Below, piece by piece: positions 8,987-18,727 of a stretch of DNA of 27,652 nucleotides (positions within the stretch are counted from its first letter, which is position 1; every line of letters starts with the position of its first letter). The stretch is from Paramacrobiotus richtersi (lineage: Eukaryota; Tardigrada; Eutardigrada; Parachela; Macrobiotidae), in NCBI GenBank assembly GCA_034698045.1, contig JAQGAU010000468.1, positions 1-27,652 on the forward strand. The letters are read 5' to 3'. The notes beneath the pieces are model-generated. The model did not search any database. It was not told the DNA's origin and saw nothing but the letters and a program-made list of their open reading frames with translations. Position numbers and translations under genes: made by a program.

Positions 8987-11642
8987 CTAATCAGAATCAG
9001 ACGCGATATAATTGCGACGTTTTGCCACGTTTCCTTTAGGTTCGTCCTCTGCTGCTCTTTTCAGCGACTCTGCAGGGCTGGACGCGTCTTTCGAGCCACG
9101 ACGCTCCTCCCGAGTCGGCAGTCCCGGCTTACGGCGACCTCGTCCATGGTAGACACCTCTCAAAACGCTTCGGCGACGGCTATCCTTCTCCTACACAACA
9201 AGCAACAAAGCTTTACTTGTGACTATTAGTTACGAAGCCAGGTGAATCTTGCGCATCAAAGCCAGAACATGCTGATGATCTGAAACACACCTGAGAAGTC
9301 TGGCTGTCAACGTGGTCCTCTCTGTTACGCTGTCCTGTCCGCTGCTCGTTGTTCTGGCTGGATCGCTCACCGTCGTCAGTGGATGCCTTGCCCGTGCCGA
9401 TGCGGTCTCCTGTCGTCTTCCGGCGTAATCCGCCGCGTCGCGACTGTTGCCGACGAAGCATAAACGCCTCGTTCAGCTGGCGCTTGTGGTCCAGCTGTTA
9501 ACACAAAGTTTCATTTTCAGTCACACGCACCATCGCTACACGAGCAATGTCTTCTCTTAATGTCTAACAAGCCTGCTAAAGCGGTTACTAGTTACGACGG
9601 CTGTTTCGTACCTGACAATCAACCAACATCTTGGCATTCTCGGTGGCGGCTCGCGAGCCCGTAATGACGCAGACAGCAAAGCCCTCCTTCCACTCCACAT
9701 CCACCCACGCACAGCGCGCCGACTCCACGTCGGTGTGGATGAAGAGCTTGATAATACCCGTGGTCCTGGTTATGTTCTTGACGTTGACACCCTGCTTCCC
9801 GATAATGTGGCCGACGAGGGACTGCTCGACGTACACGACCTCCGTGACGATCTCGAGGATCTCGCGCGCTTCATTCATGGCCGCCTCACTCGTGGCCGTG
9901 ATGACGAAGCGCCCGTCCTTATCGGCGAGGATGCGGACGATACCGTCGATTTGGCGCGCCCGCTTTAAATGGGGGGAGTCGGAATAGCCACCGAAGGCGT
10001 CGACGAAACGCTCCGGCGGGGTGGTGAACTCGCAGCGGACCAGGGCTGCGTCCGCCGTCTGGGCGTCGCGGATATCGTTGCGCAGCTGTTAACAGAAAGT
10101 CTGATCTTCAGTAACACGCACCACCGCTACACGAGCAACGTCTTCTCTTAATGTCTAACACTGTGGCCTAATGCTAGGTGACGATGGTAAGCGGACGGCT
10201 GTTTCGTACCTGACAATCAACCAACATCTTGGCAGCCTCGGCGGCGGCTCGCAATCCCGTAATGATGCACACAGCAAAGCCTTCCTTCCACTCCACATCC
10301 ACCCCCGCACTGCGCACCGACTCCGGATCGGTGTGGATGAAGAGCTTGATGATACCTGTGGCCTTGGTTATGTTCTTCACGTTGGCACCCTGCTTCCCGA
10401 TAATGTGGCCGACGAGGGGCTGCTCGACGTACACGACATCCGTGACAATTTCGAGGATTTCGCGTGCCTCATTCATGGCTGCCTCACTGGTGGCGGTGAT
10501 GACGAAGCGCCCGTCGTCATCAACTACGATGCGGACGATACCGTCGATGTGGCGCGCTCGCTTTAGATGGGGAGAGTCGGAATAGCCGCCAAAGGCGTTG
10601 ACGAAACGCTTCGGCGGGACGGTGAACTCGCAGCGGAACAGGGCGGTCTCCGCCGTCTGGGCGTCGCGGATATCGTTGCGCAGCTGAGTAATCTCGTCGC
10701 GCAGCTTCTGCCGCTGGCGGGCGTGCATCTTGTGGGACCGATAGAGGATCTCGGCGCGACGGGCGGCCGACTTGCCGTACACCTACCGTAACACGTTTTA
10801 ACATGGGGAAATACAGTGGACGGTATTGCCTACCAGGACGATGATGGCGCTGCTCGGGGCGTCATACTGCACGAACTGAAACTGGCCGTACTGTGCGAAG
10901 AGCTGTAGCTGCTGCTCGTTGGTGGTCTCCGCGACGGCATCGGGCGGGACAGGGAGGACGACGCGCTCGATGGAGTCCCGCGTCAACGGCAGGGGATCTT
11001 GAGCCAGACGGAGGTACTTGGCCATGCAATGGATGCGATGGACAGGCAGCAGCTGCAGATCGACTGCGTAGATTCCACTCGTCTCACTGACCACCTCGCC
11101 ACGGTACCACGCCGCTGGCGCGCTCGCCTTTGCTTTGCGCAGCACCTACACGCACCGCACACATAAAGTTTTAAAAACTGTCCATTATCCCAATAAAATT
11201 CACATGTGTAAGGCAGTAAACAACGTCGTCACCTGAACGGAGCAGCCAGGAACCTTCAGGCGTTCCACGAGTTCCTCGAGACAGCGTTGGGCTGGCGGCT
11301 GGAATAACTGGCAGTCTTCCAGCGGGTACCATGTCTCTGGCAGCCAACTACAACAACATACGCATTTATCCCCTTCTCGAAGTCCAGTGGGGGAAATATG
11401 GATCGTGTGAGATGGATGTTCGGGGTTCCTCACCCTCCCTCAGATTTCAGGTAGACCATAGGCAGATCCTTCATCAGATCCACATCCAGAATGCTCACCT
11501 AGCAGCAGACAGTTATTGCCTTACTTGCTACGCGTTTTATCAGGGATGGAATGGAGCTGAATCGAAATCTTACGGGATAGAAGGCTGGCGAGGGTCCTCC
11601 GTCGTCTATTCGGACTGCCTCGCAAGTCAGCGCGTTGAGCAT
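8987..11642 (-). CDS. FMR1: FMR1/FXR-family RNA-binding protein with a tandemly duplicated KH1-KH2 cassette
   Basis: My splice model has eight exons: 11642-11574, 11498-11434, 11347-11233, 11145-10834, 10782-10210, 10085-9612, 9494-9291 and 9190-8987. Every intron is GT-AG and 51-124 bp long, and the sum is 672 codons with stop. The start is the ATG at 11642, where MLNALTCEAVRIDDGG parallels the FMRP N terminus. Exons 1-4 follow the paired Tudor/Agenet region (for example AWYRGEVVSETSGIYAVDL, then FQFVQYDAPSSAIIVL). Exon 5 carries KH1 and KH2, with GKQG of KH2 at residues 316-319. Exon 6 repeats the same 158-residue module, with GKQG at 474-477. The C terminus is basic with one RGG and an RGVYHGRGRR stretch, ending SDSD. 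Family members bind mRNA and polyribosomes and repress translation. In both copies the KH1 GxxG loop is degenerate (FGGYSD). No nearby AATAAA was found. Confidence 0.9.
9612..10085 (-). repeat. Duplicated KH1-KH2 exon (exon 6, downstream copy)
   Basis: This exon is 474 nt, exactly 158 codons, phase 0 at both ends, with acceptor TTAACAG and donor CAG/GTACG. By eye it differs from the matching part of exon 5 (10210-10683) at about 23 of 158 residues, roughly 85% identity. Substitutions fall throughout while the KH2 GKQG loop is identical. Because it is symmetric, skipping it would leave a 513-residue protein with one KH1-KH2 pair. Confidence 0.9.
10210..10683 (-). repeat. KH1-KH2 module inside exon 5 (upstream copy of the duplication)
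   Basis: This is the 3' 474 nt of exon 5, starting at the CTGCGC that follows an internal CAG. The 33 codons before it (10684-10782) encode a basic, helix-like linker that is not repeated in exon 6. Confidence 0.9.
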
Positions 11643-12082
11643 GTTAACAGTACGGTAATTAGGCAGATATTACTTTGTATACAACCACCTATGTATGCTA
11701 AATTATGAAACACATAAAAGATCAAAAGTAAAATGCAGGAAAAGGAAGAATCACCGGGGAGGAATAACCGTATCCACCATACTGCTGCCAAAATCCAGAA
11801 ATGCAGAAAGCTCGTCCTGACGGAAAGACGCAACAGGTCTGCGTAACCTATACGTATTGTGCAGTTACGTACGTTTCCGTACCGTACGTGCCACTGGCGC
11901 CAAGTACTTCGAAGTACACTTGCACATCTAACAAGGTAGGAGTACACTGTACACATTATCAGCTTTGATAACCGATTCTTGTACCATGACGTTATGCAGA
12001 AATTCACAGCTGGATAATTCCTGCTTGCATCTCCCAAAAAGTTGTATGTCTACAATACGAAACGGTAAACTACATTATTTTT

Positions 12083-12160
12083 ATTTTATATACATTATAT
12101 ACATTATATACTGTATACATTATATACATTATATACTGTATACATTATTTTATACAGTTA
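12083..12160. repeat. Tandem repeat of TATACATTATATACTG-type units
   Basis: This TA-rich minisatellite is made of TATACATTA words, with a TACTGTATACATTATA segment present twice. It interrupts the unit 0 spacer and is absent from the matching part of unit 1. Confidence 0.85.
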
Positions 12161-12870
12161 CAAAACAATCTGCCCTTACGGCCTTACCTAATAGACAACG
12201 CCTGCTCTGAAATTCCTGACCTTCTTTGTGGTCTTTTAACCTTTTTTTGTAATATTTCTTGTGCTAAATACACATCTTCGTTGACCTTTTCTTTTCTTCC
12301 AAAGGCTAATTCGTTAATAAATGACGTCCGCTTCCGGAACGCCGGTAATAATGGAACACGCTATGCTTGGTGAACTCGAATTCTTGCGACATGTGCAAAA
12401 ATGGCAGCGGATAATTCAGATTTCTCTCGTAAGTTACGACTTGCGAAGCCAACACATATTAGACCTTTATAAACGTGACCTTTCAGTGTGACCTAGATTT
12501 GACCATAGCGCATAATCTTTCCACTGGCTTAGCAAACCGTAAAACCGCAGTTAACTTGGTGCAGTGGATATATGTGATTGTCAGAATAATATTTACCCCG
12601 AAGATTTGTGTATGAACAGCACATGATTGGGGATAATAACTTCAAGACATTTATATGTTCTGCCGTGCCTCTTGCGTTTTTGCTGACACATGAGAAATTA
12701 CTGTTTCCGTTTCGTGATAATTTTTCCAAAAAGGAGCTTGATTTCGAACAACCATATAATCACCGTCTGGCATTGCAGACGGCTTCCGATTGTCGAAGAA
12801 AATCATAATTTACCTTGGCTCCCAGCTGCCACTTTTCTTCTACAGAGACACCGACTTCAGCTCACGTTAC

Positions 12871-12887
12871 TGCGGTATTTTTACCGG
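12871..12887. promoter_or_regulatory. Promoter-like CGGTAT/ACCGGTAA element of the GPCR pseudogene
   Basis: This is the counterpart of the 14-bp palindrome at 20015-20028, about 150 bases before the degenerate start. Here it reads CGGTATTTTTACCG, so the arms are kept and the centre is altered. Confidence 0.4.
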
Positions 12888-13037
12888 TAACATAACTATA
12901 CAGCTGCATAATATCATGGTGTTTTTCTGCTTGAAGTGTACGGTGTACCTAACGGTTGACAAATACGAAAGGTCATGTGCGTCTTAGGTTTAGAATACAC
13001 AGTTTAGGAACTTTCTTACCTCGTTTACTGGCACACT

Positions 13038-14038
13038 GTGGTTAATTTACTATAGCTTGCTGATTCAACAGAATGCTCCGTTACCACGAGGAGCCAATGG
13101 TACTATTCAAAACTTTGACTGGCTGCACTGGTTAATCGTATTTCTGTGTTTCGTAACGCTGTCTGGAAACAGTTTGTTGCTTTATCTGTACTAAAAGACC
13201 GGAAACTTTATTACTCCCTTCAGCATCTACATCATAAGCCTCTCCGTGACAAACATCACTGGCGCGGTTATCCAGTACAATCCTTTCATTCTGGCGGCTA
13301 AAGCTTTGCTATCACAGCAACCCTATCCAGTTTTCTGCGCTTTTATCCGCTTCTTCGCGATCGGTATCGGACCACTTGCTCCACTGTTCCATTTGAGTAT
13401 CGCATTAAACCGAATCTGGGCGGTTACATGGCCGCTGTCCTACCGAATTAAACACACAAAAACGACGGCGACAAGCTTATGCTTAAATTTAGTGGTTACC
13501 AGCATCGTATTTTCCACAACAATCACCACAGTGGACACCGTACTTTACGCGGGTGAAATGAACAGTATATACTGCAGTTTTAGCGTGGTTATTCCATCGC
13601 AAACCCAGTGGTTGCCCTTTCACAACCTCGTGTTCTATGCACTGCCAGAAGTTTTCATTCTCTTGAGCTACCCCTACTTTGCAATCAAAAGGAAGGTTTA
13701 TGAAGATTTCTGCCCGGAAGACTGTTTCATCTTCTGATCCGAAAGCTACAGAGAACACCGATCCACAACAAGGAGCGAAAGGCTCGGGCGAAGGGGTTGA
13801 TAAGGACAAGAAAATAACTTCTTATTCGTTCTTGCTGCTGTCCATAATGACCCTTAGTGTCTTTATCTGCTGGAGTCCGGCGAACGCGGCTTTTTTGGTC
13901 TCTTTTGGGTTCTCTTGGAAGAAACAGAAAATTATATCTGAGCAGCCGCATCTTAAAAATGGTCCAAATCTTAATAATGTGGTCGTGAAGAAATACCAAT
14001 TGTTTTATAAGGAGCGAAAACCTATTTTGAAAGTTTAA
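13038..14038 (+). pseudogene. Orphan class-A GPCR pseudogene
   Basis: Aligned to the intact paralogue at 20176-21198 it shows several breaks: the start ATG is GTG (13038-13040), one base is inserted within the next few codons, CAC has become a TAA stop at 13192-13194 after TM1, one base is inserted near 13692 at the end of TM5, four bases are gained near 13905 after TM6, and TM7 is partly deleted and scrambled before a matching 3' end near 14038. The longest open piece (13246-13737) spans TM2 to TM5 with NITG, ALNRIWAV and the loop cysteines intact, so loss is fairly recent. Its 5' flank matches the intact copy. No function is expected. Confidence 0.92.
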
Positions 14039-14715
14039 CTGTTCTCAAATATTTATTATTAGAAGGAGCTTAGCTTATTAATTTGGTAAAAAGTGTGGTC
14101 CCAATCCAGCTACTCGGAGCCATAAGAAAGATTTTCCGAAAGAATCCTGTCCGTCACCAAGGCGATCTCAACTAATCAAATGATTCACGCAGACTTAACG
14201 GTGTTTCGTTACAGATTTTGTCATTCAACAATATATATATGTGCTCAACTCTAGTTACTCTACGCCTGTGGAGTGATGTAGACTGTTTGGTTAATATAGC
14301 CGTGGTATTGGAAAACGGAGAACTGTTCAAGTTGAGTTAGGCAGTTAGCATTTACTAGTAGCTATATTGTTCCGTACTTCATCGCCAGCATCCGCGGGAG
14401 AGCGATTACCTAGTTATGATTTGGCTCGCCAGCGACTCATAGCCGAAACGGAAATGTATCTGCTAAGAAAATAACATCATGAGAAACACAACACTGCTTG
14501 ATGTCATCACTGGATAGAATGTCTGCCATAATTATCTCTCTATTTGTAATCACATACTGTATTTGCAAGACAACCCAATCCGTCCAGATCCTGTACCGGT
14601 ACTGCGTGTACGCAACTGATGAACTGTAAACAGTCGCGATCTCTCCATCTCTCCAAAGTCTAATTGTAAATACGAACCACAGTAACGGCCATCCTGTGAA
14701 ATCAAAGGAGATCGG
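14039..14715. other. Array spacer (copy A), interrupted further on by a transposon
   Basis: No gene is seen. Sequence from about 14430 matches about 21965-22200 and 23205-23600, for example GAAACGGAAATGT followed by TCTGCTAAGAAAA, and CCATCCTGTGAAATC against TCATCCTGTAAAATA. It continues after the transposon at 16682. Confidence 0.65.
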
Positions 14716-14726
14716 CTCTCTTACGG
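14716..14726. repeat. Left target-site duplication (11 bp)
   Basis: CTCTCTTACGG directly precedes the GCAGGG transposon terminus and is repeated exactly at 16671-16681. The next base on each side differs, so the length is 11. Confidence 0.92.
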
Positions 14727-14842
14727 GCAGGGTCTAAAACATGGAAGTGGAAACTTCCACTGGAAGTTTCCACTGGAAGTGCAAACTTCCAGTCTGGAAG
14801 TGGCACTTTCTAAAACCTGGAAGCACTGGCTAAAACATGGAA
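14727..14842 (+). repeat. Left terminal inverted repeat
   Basis: The outer 94 bp (14727-14820) are identical to the reverse complement of 16577-16670; similarity continues to about 116 bp with two mismatches. It begins GCAGGGTCTAAAACATGG. YTAAAAC(A/C)TGGAA words recur at about 95-110 bp spacing through the repeat, and there is a perfect 27-bp hairpin at 14747-14773 (13-bp arms around one base). Confidence 0.93.
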
Positions 14843-16554
14843 TTGGCAGTCTGCAATTCTGAACCACTATTAGACGCAATTGATTACGGTACAGTTACAG
14901 TTTGCTGTAACGGTCGTCCACTACTTTTACATTTATGTAGCCATAGCCCAGAACCAATGTTAATCACTTTAGTGAAATACGTTTTAATTCTACAGTATCC
15001 ATATCTTGCACCGAACAAGCATGCGGAATGCAAGCATCGCATGACATTCTTGTTCAGCAAGAACTACAGCCGCATGCGAATTCTATGCCCACCGCGCAGC
15101 TGCATCCAGATGCAGGTGGCCGTACAACATTTTTTTACCCAGGAAAATAAACGTCTAGAAGATAACCAGCAGGTACACACACCAACAGTCCCACACAATC
15201 GTTGCAGCTGAAAACCTATGGCTTTTCGAAATGTAACCGACGTGCTTCTCTTGATACGGTACAAATACCTTAATCATGCCGATAATCATGCTGCGCTTTA
15301 AGCAATGAAATGAAATGACAAATGTAATAATTTTTACCCCGCCTGCTTGTAGGACCATACTGTAAACTTTGGTAACGTTCAAAATCATACGAATAAAAAT
15401 GATTCTACGCTAGTAGTGGTCCAATTACTTATTCAGAAAACTGCGCCTATGTTTATTACGCTAATATAAATTAAACTAATGCTAGGTGCCAACACTTTAA
15501 GTTCCGCTCTTTAAACTTCCACCGTGAAACAAAATATTTTGCACAGTTTGCGATCCTTAACCATAATTTAAACTACGTGATGGTTCCTCACCATGCGCGT
15601 TGTCGGGTATGGCCTGCCACAGGAGAAGGTGACCGTTCTTTGTCCTCCGTGACCGAACTGCTATCATCGTACTAATATAAATAACAAATTTACAGAACTG
15701 TGTAATTACAAAACTAATCTAGTCGATTTATTTGCTCACCGCTTCATCGCGCCCTTTATCGCTCCGGTCATCCATTTTACGGATGAAAATGGCGCGCAAG
15801 CAGCTCAGCTATCAATTTGCTGGACAGCTTAATTAGCGAGCGGAAGTCAAAACGAGTACGTAGAAACGTATAGCTACTAGTTCTACAGCTGCAAGTATGA
15901 GCAAGTGTACAAATGTTAAAGAATTTGAGTGACTAAGGCTTTCGAGTTTAACGGCCAACTGCTAAAGCGCATCCACGTACTTTATTTTTCTCGCTGCTGT
16001 GCTTTTTCAACATTGCGACTGGTTTGAGCAAGTCGCAGCTGTCACGTTTCTCAGATAAAAGAATCGAGAGTACATTTTTTGCGGACAGATGTGATGTACC
16101 GTACTGGTTGACTGAGCATTCTGGTTATTACTTGGGCGGCAAAATTCACGATCTTTCTGACTAGTCTGGCGTTTTCAACTGCAGCAGCTTACTAACTGGC
16201 AAGTCACATTTTTTTTGATTTATAATAGGACAGTAGTTAATTATGACGCACACGGGAAACGTCTATCAATTCATGTTGCCCCCGCACAACATGCTCACCT
16301 ATATGTAATGATATCTGTTCAGATAATCTAGAAGTCCCAGTAATCACTTCCGCCGCCTGTGCGGCGTACCGCGCTCAGCACTCAGCAGCTCATGTGCAGT
16401 AGGATTCCGTGATTTAGTGTACAGTAGTTATACTCCTTCTCAGCGTATACAGTATACTCTGTGCAGTATATTCTTTCGTACTTATTTTTCCGTATTTACG
16501 GGAAATGCAGTGCATCTTCACGGAATAATGTGGTTCCATGTTTTACTACTGGAC

Positions 16555-16670
16555 TTCCATGTTTTAGCCAATGCTGCCAGGTTTTAGAAAGTGCCACTTC
16601 CAGACTGGAAGTTTGCACTTCCAGTGGAAACTTCCAGTGGAAGTTTCCACTTCCATGTTTTAGACCCTGC
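16555..16670 (-). repeat. Right terminal inverted repeat
   Basis: Reverse complement of the left repeat, ending CCCTGC. It contains the same 27-bp hairpin (about 16624-16650) and the same set of GGAAGT/ACTTCC words. Confidence 0.93.
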
Positions 16671-16681
16671 CTCTCTTACGG
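16671..16681. repeat. Right target-site duplication (11 bp)
   Basis: CTCTCTTACGG follows the CCCTGC terminus and is identical to 14716-14726. Confidence 0.92.
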
Positions 16682-17121
16682 CGAGTACGCTGGTAATATG
16701 TATGCTAGCGCTAATATTAAATGTTTGTCTCTTATATTCGATTCAGCTATCTGATTGGCAAGTCCACCGAACACATGCCGTCATTGTCGTCATTTCGGTG
16801 TGCATAATATTGTATATAGCCTTCATGGGGCAAAATCCCGGATGCAAAAGAAAATTCACAAACAACTTTTCACAAACAACTAAATGCAAACATTTTGCCC
16901 GCTGATTTATTTCTTAACAGGGACAGCGGTTCAGCAAAGACTGTGACTCGTTATCAACTGTATGCCTATCCAATTTTTGCGTGCTATAATAACCATAAAT
17001 TTACACCATACAAAATAGGTCGGAAAGTATATTAAAAAATCTACCAAAATAAATACTAATCCCGTGGAAGTTGCAGGAGCTGACTGTTACACGCACGGCA
17101 TATGCGTTCAAACTCAGTTAC
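16682..17121. other. Array spacer (copy A, continued), 3' flank of the Gr-like pseudogene
   Basis: No gene. The DNA aligns with about 23611-23945 downstream of the intact Gr-like gene, for example AATCTACC beside GGAAAGTAT against GGAAAATAC, and GAGCTGACTGTTACACGCA against GAGCTGATTGTTTCATGCA. Confidence 0.6.
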
Positions 17122-18727
17122 TCAGGAATGCTTGTCACTTACTAGCATCACAAGCATGAATGGATGAATTGACTTAACATATCGGTCTCCGGTAATCGGA
17201 TCACGATCGTAATCTTGCCACAGACCGCTATGTTAAGCCAACTAGCGCATTAATAACTTCGAAAATTCAAAACTTTTCACCATTTATACTTGGCAGCGAA
17301 TAAAAAATTGCTGTTTGTTCACCAAATTTAACAGATTTTGTTAGTACAGGTGTCGTTTGTATTCCGGAGTCCTGCCCAAAAATATTTACTTGTTGGTTAT
17401 GATTGCGAACTTTTGTCAGACTTTAGTTTTGTGCGGCTTGGTAAAGCTGTTTCGGTAGTACTGTACTTGGTCATGGAAGAGAGCACTGTATTCTATTACT
17501 AAAAAGCACAGTGGCATGCCGGTAAGCCATTGTTGCATGCTTTCTATAATCTGACGAAAAACCAAAGCGGAAGAACTAGCGGAACGCCGGAAACTTACGC
17601 CAACGGTTTTTTCTCGATTAACAGTCAATCCGAACAAAGTCTGTTGTGGTTCCATTGTTTTGACCCAATGTAGCTGTTTGTTTACATCCAAGGATACATA
17701 CGATGGCGTTTTACGGAAAGTCAGGATACGCCGCAGGGCAGTGACTACGTCAGCGGCCTACAAAGACAGCGTTGTTGTCTGAAGACAACGATTGTGTTAA
17801 CCAAACTTCCATACCTTCTCGTTGACATACAGTAACGACATGCTGTCATTACGACACCGGTAAACAAGTAGATCACCGCGGATGCATGCGGAATGTATTG
17901 TTTCACAAGGGCATCGAGAACGATTTGTGAATATCCCATGGATATGAGAAGTGTCTCAGCAAAGGTCAGCATGTTAAGCTACGAAAGGTGGCTGTCGTAT
18001 TTGCAAAGTCTCTTGCAGATTTGGAAGTGCGTCTCAAGGGCATTAGCAAGCCTTTGTGGCTGACACTTTCACTGAAATTAAGTGATTTGATTCGACCACA
18101 AAGGGCAACCAGTTGGAGTCCTTCTATGTCAGGCATCACAATGAGAAAACAGTGGACTACTTCGCTGCCAACAACACAAGAAGTAAAGACAACATGGTGC
18201 AAAACAGTAAGCTCGGCACAAGCGCCAAGTGATGCATTACATTTTTCTGCCAGCAGGGATTTTTTGCTAGTCAGTATTCCAACCAAATTGGAGACCAGCG
18301 TTTCACCTGGGCTCAGCGAAAACAGACATACAGATAGTCCAGTAATAGTCAGTACGTGTTTAGACGTTAACAGACGCGACTGGAAGAATGAAACGACACT
18401 GGCATTGGCGTTACTAGGTACGAAACCCCCTATTCGCCATATCTGTACGGCGCATGCCAATCGGGTCAACGGAAACAACAAAAGTACCGGAAAAGAAACA
18501 ATCATTGTCGTCACACGTGTGTTGGATATCGGTTGGCTGAACGCTTCAACGCTGAAGACGATATTGGCTACAACCTGGATTTCCTTTCGGAGGAAAACCA
18601 GGAATAACGGTGATCGGGCAACCGAGCTGACGGGAAAGCAGAAATAGCCACAAATCTGTATGGTATAGAACCACAGTTTGTTGTGTAGCCGAAGAATGGT
18701 CAACTGTAATAAGGGTTTATGCTTCAT
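17122..18727 (-). pseudogene. Gustatory-receptor-like (7tm_7) pseudogene
   Basis: This is a degraded copy of the gene at 23950-25244. The frame starts MKHKPLLQLTILRLHNKLW and aligns to about residue 230, then is broken. Compared with the intact copy it has an 18-base in-frame loss in the second membrane segment (near 18575), a one-base deletion near 18046, and a ten-base deletion near 17850; the two out-of-frame losses do not compensate. The second exon (17757-17599, 159 nt) is still open and has both splice sites, encoding GLTVNREKTVG near its end. The last exon is recognisable at about 17122-17184 (ending SDKHS then TGA), but its acceptor is poor. No receptor could be made from it as it stands. 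Confidence 0.82.

Larger units (their letters stand above)
11643..13037. other. Upstream region of the FMR1-like gene, then array spacer (unit 0)
   Basis: No gene is seen. The first few hundred bases should hold the FMR1-like promoter, though no TATA or initiator stands out. From about 12035 the DNA is homologous to 18960-20175 and 26380-27350. Shared landmarks are an ACGAAACGG word, the TTCGTTGACCT / TTTTCTTTTCTTCC block, the GACCATAGCG block, and CGGTAT...ACCGGTAAC just before the GPCR pseudogene. Confidence 0.65.
14727..16670. mobile_element. DNA transposon with long inverted repeats, MULE-like by TSD size, probably non-autonomous
   Basis: The element is 1,944 bp, bounded by GCAGGG...CCCTGC ends and flanked by exact 11-bp direct repeats. 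Long inverted ends and a 9-11 bp target duplication fit Mutator-like elements best among superfamilies I know, but the termini alone do not prove it. The interior has no transposase that I recognise. A 124-codon frame (14837-15211) opens with an ATG inside the left repeat and matches nothing I know. The outer 94 bp of the two ends are identical, pointing to recent movement. The paralogous spacer near 23.6 kb lacks it. Confidence 0.88.

Noticed and set aside
9612..10782. Duplicated KH exons as an assembly or haplotype artefact
   Set aside because: The copies differ at about 15% of residues, and the junction carries a specific hybrid breakpoint, which an assembly error would not create.
9631..10791. 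Several plus-strand open frames across the FMR1-like gene
   Set aside because: They are antisense shadows of the GC-rich KH exons; they repeat in parallel because the exons are duplicated, and they resemble no protein.
14837..15211. 124-codon frame in the transposon as a transposase gene
   Set aside because: It is too short, lacks a visible DDE pattern or zinc-binding cluster, and its ATG lies in the inverted repeat. Mentioned only in the element entry.
15570..15660. Possible tRNA-derived sequence inside the transposon
   Set aside because: A GGTTCCTCACC-like word raised the idea, but no cloverleaf with A and B boxes could be drawn.
17745..18727. Gr-like frameshifts as introns or sequencing errors
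   Set aside because: The breaks coincide with small deletions relative to the intact copy, lack splice sites, and there are several, so a decayed copy is simpler.
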